The translations under genes were made by a program, and so were the position numbers. Below the pieces are notes generated by a model. That model saw only the letters and a list, made by a program, of their open reading frames with translations. It did no database searches and was not told the origin of the DNA. A DNA stretch of 6,573 nt from positions 1 to 6,573 of the forward strand of contig PBPD01000039.1 of assembly GCA_002725445.1 (NCBI GenBank), written 5' to 3'. Position 1 is the first letter of the stretch. Every line of letters starts with the position of its first letter. Origin of the DNA: Rickettsiales bacterium (GTDB taxonomy: Bacteria; Pseudomonadota; Alphaproteobacteria; Rickettsiales; UBA3002). Shown here piece after piece: positions 1-5,939 of this stretch.

Positions 1-22
1 ATTATATCTTTCATGTTCATAG

Positions 23-50
23 CAGGCGTCGCCTGTTCGCTCGGAACAGG
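23..50. repeat. Overlapping inverted repeats beyond the csp 3' end
   Basis: CCTGTTC (32-38) and GAACAGG (44-50) form a perfect 7-bp inverted repeat around a 5-base loop. Overlapping it, CAGGCG (23-28) and CGCCTG (30-35) pair around a single central base. The two structures share bases 32-35, so they are mutually exclusive as hairpins. The position, 40 to 67 bases past the csp stop codon, suits a transcription terminator, but no run of U follows on the minus strand, so a classical intrinsic terminator is not shown. It could be a 3'-end stabilising hairpin or a weak terminator. The rest of 1-89 holds no gene I can support. Confidence 0.4.
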
Positions 51-89
51 TCGCGCCATCATATATTTGAAAAGGGAGTTGGGGAGCGC

Positions 90-302
90 TTACGCAGCGT
101 CCGCCAGCTTCAGGTTGCCCGCAGAGCTTTTACCGCGATTATCAACCACTTCATAGCTGACTTTCTGGCCTTCATTCAGCCCATTCAGCCCAGCACCTTC
201 AACTGCACTGATATGTACAAACACATCGCTGCCGCCATTATCGGGTGCAATAAATCCATATCCTTTGGTTGGATTAAACCATTTTACGATTCCGTTAGCC
301 AT
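90..302 (-). CDS. CspA-family cold shock protein
   Basis: A 70-residue single-domain cold shock protein, the usual length for the family. These are small five-stranded beta-barrel (OB-fold) proteins that bind single-stranded RNA and DNA in the cytoplasm and act as RNA chaperones, melting mRNA structure. Visible in the sequence: the N-terminal GIVKWFN start with W8 and F9, RNP1 as KGYGFI (residues 13-18), and RNP2 as VFVHI (27-31), so the nucleic-acid-binding aromatics are intact. The ATG at 302 is chosen because AAGGAG (310-315) sits 7 bases upstream and family homology begins exactly there. The frame stays open to an ATG at 491, but those extra 63 codons match no cold shock domain and lie at or beyond the predicted transcript start. 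Transcribed divergently from the PAS gene. The long structured leader suggests temperature-dependent control. Family assignment is certain; which paralogue (cspA, cspE and so on) cannot be told, and cold induction is inferred. Confidence 0.97.
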   Translation of the reverse strand: MANGIVKWFNPTKGYGFIAPDNGGSDVFVHISAVEGAGLNGLNEGQKVSYEVVDNRGKSSAGNLKLADAA

Positions 303-486
303 GTTATTTCTCCTTATGACATTACGTTTAAGAGTGCTCATTCCGACGCGAACCACACCATGCGGCGGTCGGGATACTCTTTTCAAACGTCTTGGATCAA
401 CATGTTGGGAGATCGTAAGAGCTTCTCTTTTAGCGAGAAACAGGCTGCAATTCGCAGCATCAAATGTGAAGAGTAATTGAAAACTC
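303..486 (-). promoter_or_regulatory. Long structured 5' leader of the csp mRNA
   Basis: About 185 bases separate the predicted transcription start (near 486) from the csp start codon, comparable to the long leader of E. coli cspA. Read as minus-strand RNA it can form three stems, given here in plus coordinates. GCTGC 444-448 pairs with GCAGC 454-458. TTCTC 423-427 pairs with GAGAA 435-439. The largest pairs CGTTT 325-329 with AAACG 385-389, and AAGAGT 330-335 with ACTCTT 376-381, with a 3-base bulge; inside it CCGAC 343-347 pairs with GTCGG 368-372. The large stem ends about 9 bases before the Shine-Dalgarno. In csp genes such leaders act as temperature-responsive switches of translation and stability. 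The pairings are read directly from the sequence; the regulatory role is inferred from the family. Confidence 0.55.
310..315 (-). promoter_or_regulatory. Ribosome binding site of the csp gene
   Basis: On the minus strand this reads AAGGAG, 7 bases before the ATG at 302. It fixes the start of the 70-residue protein rather than the longer open frame upstream. Confidence 0.85.
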
Positions 487-492
487 CCCACC

Positions 493-520
493 CTTATACA
501 GCAAAAACGCGAAAATGCAA
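493..520 (-). promoter_or_regulatory. Putative sigma70 promoter of the csp gene
   Basis: On the minus strand TTGCAT (515-520) and TATAAG (493-498) are separated by 16 bases. Each matches its consensus hexamer at several positions, and T-rich tracts flank the -35. Transcription would begin near 486 and run toward the csp gene. Found by eye, without a scoring matrix. Confidence 0.5.
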
Positions 521-599
521 CGTTTTTTACGCTATTCTTTTACACCCTGTCTGCGCCGCATCTCAAACTGACACAAATCGCATTACATGGCGCATCCGG

Positions 600-628
600 T
601 TGGCAGGCATGTACTAATCCATTATGCT
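600..628 (+). promoter_or_regulatory. Putative sigma70 promoter of the PAS gene
   Basis: TTGGCA (600-605) and TATGCT (623-628) are separated by exactly 17 bases. The -35 matches TTGACA at five of six positions and the -10 matches TATAAT at four. The transcript would begin near 635, downstream of the GTG at 631 and about 20 bases before the ATG at 655, which favours the ATG as the real start. Weak to moderate evidence by eye only. Confidence 0.4.
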
Positions 629-654
629 GAGTGCTCACAGCACGTAGCGCATTT

Positions 655-1884
655 ATGACGGACGAGTCCACATACAATATTATCAATGAGCCCGTCCCCT
701 TCGCATCGGACGAGTTATTCTTTTCGCGTACCGACGAACGGGGCATTATCCTCTCTGGCAATCAGGTGTTTCAGCGCATCAGCATGTATGGCTGGGACGA
801 ACTACTGCATAAACCGCACAACCTCATCCGCCACCCGCACATGCCTAAAGCGGTCTTCTGGCTGTTATGGGACACGATAAAACGCGGCGAGCCGATTGGT
901 GCTTACGTCAAAAACTGCGCTAAGGATGGTCGCTATTACTGGGTCTTCGCCATCATCACCCCAATTGAAGGTGGCTATCTATCGGTCAGGCTCAAGCCCG
1001 AAAGCGCCTTGCTCAAAACGGTAGATACTGAATATAGCGCGCTTCGCAACCGCGAACTCAACGAAACCTTACGGCCAGAAGACAGCGCCGCATTGCTGAC
1101 TGAACGGCTGGAAACGCTCGGCTTTACGGATTACACCGAGTTTATGGCAACCGCGCTGGCGCAGGAGCTCAACGCGCATCATGCCAGCCTGCAACAGCCT
1201 CCTAATCGCGCTATTGAACCGTTTCTGGCATTAATGCGACAGGCAAAAACATTACTGGAGGAGGCAGAACGTATTTTTGATGCCTATACCGAAAGTCAGT
1301 ATGTGCCGATGAACCTGCAGGTGCAGGCTGCACAGCTGGGCATACAAGGCGCTACTATTGGCGTCATCTCCAACAACTACACAATTATTTCTGACGAAAT
1401 AAAAAGCTCGATGGATGCATTTGTGGCCGCTGCCGAGCAAGTGCATCACACCATTTGCAACGGACTCTTTCTCACCTGCGTCGCAGAGATTCAGCAGGAA
1501 ATGTGCAACTTCTTTGCGTCAGAGAACGATGGCGGCGCACCGATTGACGCCGCAGAAGAAATCGCCAGCCTACAGCAGCAAGAGCACGCTTACGAAGCCA
1601 AAGCATTGCAAGGGCTGCGCGACATTAGCGCCCAGAGCGAACAGTTCCGCCAGTCCTGTCAGGATATGAAGCGTCTGGCCGCCGGGCTGGAAGTCACCCG
1701 CATGATGGCCAAAGTGGAAAGCGCCCGCCTGAGCGTTAAAGTGGATGGGCTAAACGAGCTTATCGATGATCTGGATCAATTCCAGAACGCTATTTCTAAC
1801 GGACTTAAAAAGATTGAGCAGAGCAATCAGGCCATTGCATTTGGCATCACACCGCTGCTGCGCTCAACTAACAAGGCCGCATAA
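655..1884 (+). CDS. Soluble Aer-like PAS protein with a degenerate chemoreceptor-type C-terminal half
   Basis: A 409-residue protein with no membrane segment or signal peptide, so probably cytoplasmic. Residues about 21-115 form a PAS domain of the aerotaxis-receptor type: FFSRTDERGIIL, then NLIRHPHMP (56-64), a WLLWDTIKRGEP helix and VKNCAKDGRYYWV (85-97). In Aer this fold binds FAD and senses redox state; cofactor binding here is inferred. The remainder is helical. Residues 219-249 line up with the tip of a chemoreceptor signalling hairpin (MN..V.AAQLG.QG..IGVIS), but the charged positions are changed. A second related stretch lies at 347-376. There is no HAMP domain and no clear methylation helix. 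The ATG at 655 is preferred over the GTG at 631, which follows directly on an in-frame TGA and would precede the predicted transcript start; neither has a good Shine-Dalgarno. It could be a sensor feeding a chemotaxis-like or cyclic-di-GMP pathway; no partner gene is adjacent. Confidence 0.85.
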   Translation: MTDESTYNIINEPVPFASDELFFSRTDERGIILSGNQVFQRISMYGWDELLHKPHNLIRHPHMPKAVFWLLWDTIKRGEPIGAYVKNCAKDGRYYWVFAIITPIEGGYLSVRLKPESALLKTVDTEYSALRNRELNETLRPEDSAALLTERLETLGFTDYTEFMATALAQELNAHHASLQQPPNRAIEPFLALMRQAKTLLEEAERIFDAYTESQYVPMNLQVQAAQLGIQGATIGVISNNYTIISDEIKSSMDAFVAAAEQVHHTICNGLFLTCVAEIQQEMCNFFASENDGGAPIDAAEEIASLQQQEHAYEAKALQGLRDISAQSEQFRQSCQDMKRLAAGLEVTRMMAKVESARLSVKVDGLNELIDDLDQFQNAISNGLKKIEQSNQAIAFGITPLLRSTNKAA

Positions 1885-1949
1885 CCTCTTTATATTTCAG
1901 CCAACTACCCCAGTTATCCAAGCGGGCGTTCGATATTTTCCAACTTTGC

Positions 1950-1978
1950 TTGTCAGGGGCATCCCACCTGCTTATAAA
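1950..1978 (+). promoter_or_regulatory. Putative sigma70 promoter of the mnh operon
   Basis: TTGTCA (1950-1955) and TATAAA (1973-1978) are spaced by 17 bases, and each matches its consensus hexamer at five of six positions. The transcript would start near 1985, leaving a leader of about 48 bases before mnhE. This is the best-looking promoter in the window and sits in the only gap between the PAS gene and the antiporter genes. Confidence 0.65.
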
Positions 1979-1987
1979 TAGCGCCCG

Positions 1988-2012
1988 AAGCGATATCACA
2001 GAATATCGGCTT
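1988..2012 (+). promoter_or_regulatory. Hairpin in the mnhE leader
   Basis: CGATAT (1991-1996) and ATATCG (2003-2008) form a perfect inverted repeat around the loop CACAGA. AAG (1988-1990) with CTT (2010-2012) extends the stem by three pairs across a single bulged G. It lies inside the predicted leader, ending 8 bases before the Shine-Dalgarno. It may be an RNA hairpin that modulates initiation or a DNA operator; the sequence does not distinguish these. Confidence 0.35.
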
Positions 2013-2020
2013 GAGAGAAC

Positions 2021-2026
2021 AAGGAG
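2021..2026 (+). promoter_or_regulatory. Ribosome binding site of mnhE
   Basis: AAGGAG lies 6 bases before the GTG at 2033 and settles that codon as the start. The GTG two bases earlier is followed at once by a stop. Confidence 0.85.
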
Positions 2027-2032
2027 TGTAGT

Positions 2033-2503
2033 GTGATTCGTATAATTGGCTTTGCTATTATACTCGCCGCCTTCTGGATGGTGAATTCCGGCTATTTCAA
2101 GCCGCTGCTGCTAGAGCTGGGCCTGGCCTCTGTGCTCGTGGTCGTGTGGCTGATCTGGCGGATGGAGCGTGTGGATGGCCGCAAACTCCCCATCATTATG
2201 GCCACGGTTCGCCTGCCCTTCTATCTTATGTGGCTCAGCCGCGAGATCATCAAATCCAACATCGATGTCGTGCGCTGCATACTCTCGCCCAAACGCATCA
2301 GCCCCAACGTATTCAAGGTGAAAGCCTCGCAGCAGACCGATGTCGGCCGCGTCATGTATGCCAATGGCATCACCATGACCCCCGGCACCGTCACGCTGGA
2401 TATTGACGGCGATGAGTTCACCATTCACGCCCTCACCCGCGAAGGCGCGGAAGGCGTGAAAGAAGGCACCATGGACGCCAAGGTGAGGAAGCTGGAAGGA
2501 TGA
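2033..2503 (+). CDS. mnhE: Mrp/Mnh Na+/H+ antiporter subunit E
   Basis: A 156-residue MnhE/MrpE family protein, normal length. It is a small inner-membrane subunit needed for assembly and activity of the multi-subunit monovalent cation/proton antiporter; it is not thought to be the ion channel. Two N-terminal hydrophobic segments (about 4-19 and 23-43) are followed by a basic turn, an amphipathic stretch (about 55-75) and a soluble C-terminal domain. The diagnostic family motif is present at about 111-124 (NGITMTPGTVTLDI), followed by FTIHAL. It starts with GTG behind a strong Shine-Dalgarno and is the first gene after the promoter. Its stop overlaps the mnhF start by 4 bases (ATGA), implying translational coupling. 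The exchanged ion (Na+, K+ or Li+) cannot be read from this subunit. Confidence 0.95.
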   Translation: MIRIIGFAIILAAFWMVNSGYFKPLLLELGLASVLVVVWLIWRMERVDGRKLPIIMATVRLPFYLMWLSREIIKSNIDVVRCILSPKRISPNVFKVKASQQTDVGRVMYANGITMTPGTVTLDIDGDEFTIHALTREGAEGVKEGTMDAKVRKLEG

Positions 2504-2775
2504 ACATGTTCACCGCAGCCGCAATTGCTATTTTGATCGTCATGGCGCTGGCGCTGCTGCGTGCGTTGCTTGGCCCTACCATTTACGACCGCATTCTGGC
2601 AGTTAACATGTTCGGCACCAAAACAGTGCTGCTGGTGGCCGTGCTTGGTGCTGTGGCTGGCCGTGGCGACATTGTGGATATTGCGCTGGTCTATGCGCTC
2701 ATCAACTTCATCAGCATTATCGCGGTGCTGCGCTTCTTTGAATATACCCGTCCAGCAAAAGGAGCAGAGAAATGA
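2500..2775 (+). CDS. mnhF: Mrp/Mnh Na+/H+ antiporter subunit F
   Basis: A 91-residue MnhF/MrpF family membrane protein, the usual size. Three hydrophobic helices are visible (about 3-22, 33-52, 58-77). The family pattern GPTIYDRILAVNMFGTK (25-41) and the acidic GDIVDIALVYALINF (56-70) are intact. D57 and D60 at the head of the third helix are the kind of acidic residues associated with ion handling by this subunit. The ATG overlaps the mnhE stop by 4 bases, with GAGGAA (2485-2490) 9 bases upstream. Its own stop overlaps the mnhG start in the same way. In the complex it sits beside the E, G and B subunits. Confidence 0.95.
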   Translation: MNMFTAAAIAILIVMALALLRALLGPTIYDRILAVNMFGTKTVLLVAVLGAVAGRGDIVDIALVYALINFISIIAVLRFFEYTRPAKGAEK

Positions 2776-3110
2776 CCCTCGAAGCCATATTTCATATCGC
2801 CAGTTGGGTCTGCCTGCTAACAGGTGGCTTTCTAGGCATTACCGGCGCGGTTGGCCTGTTTCGTTTCCCTGACTTTTTCACACGCCTGCATGCCGCCAGC
2901 ATCACCGACACGCTGTGTTCCGGCCTCATCATTCTGGGGCTGCTGCTGCAGAGCGAGCCGGGCATGCTGACCATAAAACTGGTGCTGATTTTGCTGATTG
3001 TGGCCTACACCAGCCCTACCGCTGCACACGCACTTGCCAAAGCAGCGCTGCATGGTGGGCACAAACCCAAGCTCGACCACGACGACACCAACCAAGGAGA
3101 TAAGTCATAG
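2772..3110 (+). CDS. mnhG: Mrp/Mnh Na+/H+ antiporter subunit G
   Basis: A 112-residue MnhG/MrpG family protein of standard length with three hydrophobic helices (about 9-30, 48-60, 64-80). The hallmark GLFRFPDFFTRLHAAS (28-43), followed by TDTLCSG, is complete, as is TSPTAAHALAKAA (80-92) at the end of the third helix. The hydrophilic tail (93-112) is rich in His, Lys and Asp and is probably cytoplasmic. AAGGAG (2759-2764) lies 7 bases before the ATG, inside the end of mnhF. The TAG stop (3108-3110) overlaps the likely ATA start of the next gene, and the end of this gene carries that gene's ribosome binding site. Confidence 0.95.
   Translation: MTLEAIFHIASWVCLLTGGFLGITGAVGLFRFPDFFTRLHAASITDTLCSGLIILGLLLQSEPGMLTIKLVLILLIVAYTSPTAAHALAKAALHGGHKPKLDHDDTNQGDKS
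3094..3099 (+). promoter_or_regulatory. Ribosome binding site that points to an ATA start for mnhB
   Basis: AAGGAG lies 7 bases before the ATA at 3107, the same spacing as at csp, mnhG and the last gene of the window. It lies 34 bases before the first conventional start codon in frame (TTG 3134), too far to serve it. A TAA in the same frame at 3101-3103 excludes any earlier start. Confidence 0.7.
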
Positions 3111-4099
3111 ATCTCATCATCGACATATCCCTGTTGCTGTTATTACTGGTGACCGCCTGTGCGGGCATCTTCATCCGCAACCTGTTCGCCGTGGTTATGG
3201 TGTTTGGCATTTACAGCCTTGTATGTGCCGCATTCTTTTTAGTGTTGGATGCGCCTGATGTAGCCCTCACCGAAGCTGCCATCGGCGCAGGCATTGCGCC
3301 ATTGCTCATGCTGGGCACGCTGGCCTTCACCAAGCGCCAGCAAAAACCCACCTCGGCGCATGGCATCTGGCTGCCACTGCTGGTGGTAAGCGTAACCGGC
3401 GCTGCATTAGTATATGGCACGCTCGACATGCCGCATTTCGGCGCGCTCGAGACCCCCACACGTGAGCATGTGGCTCCGCGCTACATCGAAGAATCGGGCA
3501 CTGAAATTGATGTACCCAACATTGTCACCTCGGTATTGGCCAGCTATCGCGGCTTTGACACGTTGGGCGAGGTCTTCGTTATTTTCACCGCCGGTATTGG
3601 CGTGATCAGCCTGCTGGGCGTGGCAGGCCGCAACGGCACTCCTAGCCTGAACGATATGCGCCAACATCTGGTGCTGAGCGTTATCAGCAAAGCGATGATT
3701 CCGCTGCTGCTGCTCTACGGTCTCTATATTCAGTTCCACGGCGACTTTGGGCCCGGAGGTGGCTTCCAGGCCGGCGTCATATTCGCCGCAGGCTTTATTC
3801 TGTATTCCATGGTTTACCGCTTGGAAAATGCGCTACAGGTGGTGAAGCCGGGCGTGTTGCTTGCGGTGATGGCCATTGGCGCGCTGCTCTATGGCGGCAC
3901 GGGTGTGGCAGGCATGCTGTTGGGCGGAAACTTCCTCGACTATAACGTACTCGACCATCACGACCCTGTGCATGGCCAGCATCTGGGCATTATTCTGGTG
4001 GAAGCAGGCGTAGGACTCACCGTTGCCGCTGTCATGATGACGCTGTTCTTCAGCTTCAGCTGGCAAATCACCACCCAGGAACTGGAGGAGGGAGAATAA
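3107..4099 (+). CDS. mnhB: Fused MrpA C-terminal (MbhD-MbhE) plus MnhB antiporter subunit, probable ATA start
   Basis: A 330-residue membrane protein joining three domains. Residues about 1-75 are MbhD-like (DUF4040), with LDAPDVALTEAAIGAG (47-62). Residues about 87-172 are MbhE-like, with ASYRGFDTLGEVFVIFTAGIG (145-165). Residues about 187-320 are MnhB/MrpB, with HGDFGPGGGFQAGVIFAAG (211-229) and a late HHDPVHGQHLG loop. In Bacillus-type Mrp operons the first two form the end of MrpA, so this is the MrpA tail fused to MrpB. D51 and E56 are the acidic membrane residues typical of MbhD. The start is abnormal: the only in-frame codon properly spaced from AAGGAG is ATA at 3107, giving the expected (M)DLIIDIS N-terminus. 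The first TTG is at 3134 and would remove nine residues. The stop shares one base with the mnhC start (TAATG). Confidence 0.92.
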   Translation: MDLIIDISLLLLLLVTACAGIFIRNLFAVVMVFGIYSLVCAAFFLVLDAPDVALTEAAIGAGIAPLLMLGTLAFTKRQQKPTSAHGIWLPLLVVSVTGAALVYGTLDMPHFGALETPTREHVAPRYIEESGTEIDVPNIVTSVLASYRGFDTLGEVFVIFTAGIGVISLLGVAGRNGTPSLNDMRQHLVLSVISKAMIPLLLLYGLYIQFHGDFGPGGGFQAGVIFAAGFILYSMVYRLENALQVVKPGVLLAVMAIGALLYGGTGVAGMLLGGNFLDYNVLDHHDPVHGQHLGIILVEAGVGLTVAAVMMTLFFSFSWQITTQELEEGE

Positions 4100-4455
4100 T
4101 GGAAACCGTTATCGGACTCTTCAATTACTGGGTAGTGATCCTGCTAATGATGGTAGGGTTTTACATCGTGATCTCGCAGGGCAATCTGGTGAAAAAGGTC
4201 ATTGGCCTCAATATTTTCCAAACCTCCGTATTCATCATGTATATCAGCATCGGCAAGGTAGATGGCGGCGCCGCGCCGATTCTGGAAGACGGCATCACCT
4301 TATATGCCAACCCACTGCCACATGTGCTGATTCTGACCGCGATTGTGGTTGGCATGGCCACCACCGCATTGGCGCTGGCGCTGATCATCCGCATCAACCG
4401 CGCTTATGACACAATTGAAGAAGACGATATTCACGAAAAGGACGGCACGCTGTAA
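4099..4455 (+). CDS. mnhC: Mrp/Mnh Na+/H+ antiporter subunit C (NuoK-like)
   Basis: A 118-residue MnhC/MrpC protein, the homologue of complex I NuoK, with three predicted helices (about 8-26, 31-51, 73-98). Seen: the second-helix region GNLVKKVIGLNIFQTSV (28-44) and the family signature YANPLPHVLILTAIVVGMATT (69-89). A charged acidic tail (101-118) is probably cytoplasmic. NuoK-type subunits sit between the proton-channel subunits and the lateral small subunits and contribute to the ion path along the membrane. The start is firm: a GGAG-rich tract (4085-4094) lies just before the ATG, whose A is the last base of the preceding stop. Its own stop overlaps mnhD by one base. The PLPH motif and the neighbours rule out a true nuoK. 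Confidence 0.96.
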   Translation: METVIGLFNYWVVILLMMVGFYIVISQGNLVKKVIGLNIFQTSVFIMYISIGKVDGGAAPILEDGITLYANPLPHVLILTAIVVGMATTALALALIIRINRAYDTIEEDDIHEKDGTL

Positions 4456-5939
4456 TGAGTATGTTGATGGCACATTTACCCGCCCTTCAGGTGGTGATCC
4501 CATTGCTGGCCGCGCCTATCGCCTTCATGCTGCGCAAGCCGCAACTGGCGTGGATCGTGGCACTGCTGGCCACCGCCTCAGCCTTTGCGGTATCGTTCCT
4601 GCTGCTGCAGCACGTGCATGCAAATGGCATGATCTCCTATGAAATGGGCGGCTGGGAAGCGCCATGGGGCATCGAATATGTGATCGACAAAACCAACGCA
4701 TTCGTGTTGCTCATCGTGTCTGCCATTGGCCTGTTGCTCATGCCCTATGCTGCACAAAGCGTGGCCAAAGAAATCGCGCCTGAAAATCAGACCATTTTTT
4801 ACACAGCTTACCTGCTATGCCTGTCCGGTTTGCTGGGCATCACCGCCACAGGCGATGCGTTCAACGTATTCGTATTTCTCGAGATTTCGTCGCTTTCGTC
4901 TTACACGCTCATCAGTCTGGGCAAAGACCGTCGCGCGCTCACCGCGTCCTTCCAATATCTGGTGATGGGCACCATTGGCGCAACCCTCATCCTGATTGGT
5001 GTGGGGCTGCTTTATATGATGACCGGCACGCTCAACATGTATGATCTGGCCGAACGTCTGCCCGAGGTGATAGATACACGCACCGTGCGCACCGCTTTTG
5101 CATTCCTCACGGTTGGGGTCTGCCTCAAGCTGGCGCTCTTCCCGCTGCATATGTGGCTGCCGAACGCCTACGGCTATGCACCGTCCACCGTTAGCGCCTT
5201 CCTCGCCGCCACCTCCACCAAAGTCGCCATCTATGTGTTGCTGCGCTTTGTGTTCACTATTTTCGGCATCGAGTTCTCGTTTGGTTCCATGGCGCTCAAC
5301 TATGTGCTGCCAGCCCTTGCCGTTGCTGCCATTATTGTTGGCTCACTCACCGCAATCTACCAAACCAACATCAAGCATTTGCTGGCTTATGCGAGCGTCG
5401 CGCAAATCGGCTATATTCTGCTGGGTGTAAGCCTTGTGAGTGTCACCGGCCTGAGCGCAGCCCTCTTGCACATCTTCAACCACGCTATCATCAAATGCGG
5501 GTTGTTCCTGGCGGTGGGGTGCATCTTCTACCGCTTCGGCAGCGCCCGTATGGACGATATGAAAGGTCTTGGAAAACTCATGCCATGGACCATGGCGGCC
5601 ATTGTCGCAGGTGGCCTCAGCCTCATCGGCGTGCCGCTGACGGTCGGCTTCATCAGCAAATGGTATCTGGTCATAGGCGCACTTGAGCGCGATTTATGGT
5701 ATGTCGCCGTGATCGTGCTGGCAGGCTCGCTGCTTGCGGTCGCTTACATCTGGAAACTGGTCGAAGCAGCTTATTTCCAAGCGCCGCCTGAAGGGGCTGA
5801 GCGCAAAGAAGCCCCATTCTTTATGCTGCTGATCGTGTGGGCATTCGTGTTTGCTAACTTCTATTTCGGCATCGACACCGATCTCACCGTTAGCTCCGCC
5901 ACACAAGCCGCACAACAATTGATGGGAGTCGCACCATGA
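4455..5939 (+). CDS. mnhD: Mrp/Mnh Na+/H+ antiporter subunit D (NuoM/NuoN-like proton channel)
   Basis: A 494-residue polytopic protein of the antiporter-like family shared with complex I NuoL/M/N, close to the usual MrpD length of about 490-500, with roughly 14 hydrophobic segments. Proton-path residues are where the family expects them: E143 in FVFLEISSLSSY, K225 in CLKLALFPLH, K256 in AATSTKVAIY, histidines H339 and H343 and K347 in LLHIFNHAIIKCG, and K402 in GFISKWYL. LFPLHMWLPNAYGYAPSTVSA (228-248) is the typical loop after the seventh helix. It is therefore probably an active proton-translocating subunit, not a degenerate copy. AAAGGA (4437-4442) lies 12 bases before the ATG. The stop overlaps the next gene by 4 bases. 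It could be called a generic proton-conducting transporter, but the neighbours make MnhD the best name. Confidence 0.95.
   Translation: MSMLMAHLPALQVVIPLLAAPIAFMLRKPQLAWIVALLATASAFAVSFLLLQHVHANGMISYEMGGWEAPWGIEYVIDKTNAFVLLIVSAIGLLLMPYAAQSVAKEIAPENQTIFYTAYLLCLSGLLGITATGDAFNVFVFLEISSLSSYTLISLGKDRRALTASFQYLVMGTIGATLILIGVGLLYMMTGTLNMYDLAERLPEVIDTRTVRTAFAFLTVGVCLKLALFPLHMWLPNAYGYAPSTVSAFLAATSTKVAIYVLLRFVFTIFGIEFSFGSMALNYVLPALAVAAIIVGSLTAIYQTNIKHLLAYASVAQIGYILLGVSLVSVTGLSAALLHIFNHAIIKCGLFLAVGCIFYRFGSARMDDMKGLGKLMPWTMAAIVAGGLSLIGVPLTVGFISKWYLVIGALERDLWYVAVIVLAGSLLAVAYIWKLVEAAYFQAPPEGAERKEAPFFMLLIVWAFVFANFYFGIDTDLTVSSATQAAQQLMGVAP

Noticed and set aside
1..20. Start of another minus-strand gene at the ATG on 18-20
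   Set aside because: Only six codons lie inside the window and no Shine-Dalgarno precedes it, so nothing supports translation.
303..491. In-frame upstream extension of the csp gene by 63 codons to an ATG at 491
   Set aside because: The extra sequence has no cold shock domain character, the ATG at 302 has a well-placed Shine-Dalgarno, and the predicted transcript begins at about 486, after the upstream ATG.
631..654. GTG at 631 as start of the PAS protein
   Set aside because: It follows directly on an in-frame TGA, has no Shine-Dalgarno and lies upstream of the transcript start implied by the 600-628 promoter. It stays possible because the ATG at 655 also lacks a clear ribosome binding site.
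1923..1987. CGGGCG (1923-1928) and CGCCCG (1982-1987) as an operator or hairpin spanning the mnh promoter
   Set aside because: Only 6 bp separated by more than 50 bases; expected by chance at this base composition.
2111..2428. Long open frames antisense to mnhE and, similarly, antisense or shifted within mnhB and mnhD
   Set aside because: They lie wholly inside well-recognised genes, lack ribosome binding sites and have compositions expected from reading membrane-protein codons in the wrong frame.
3134..3136. TTG at 3134 as the start of the mnhB-type gene
   Set aside because: It lies 34 bases from the Shine-Dalgarno, has none of its own, and would remove the conserved-looking DLIID beginning of the first helix.
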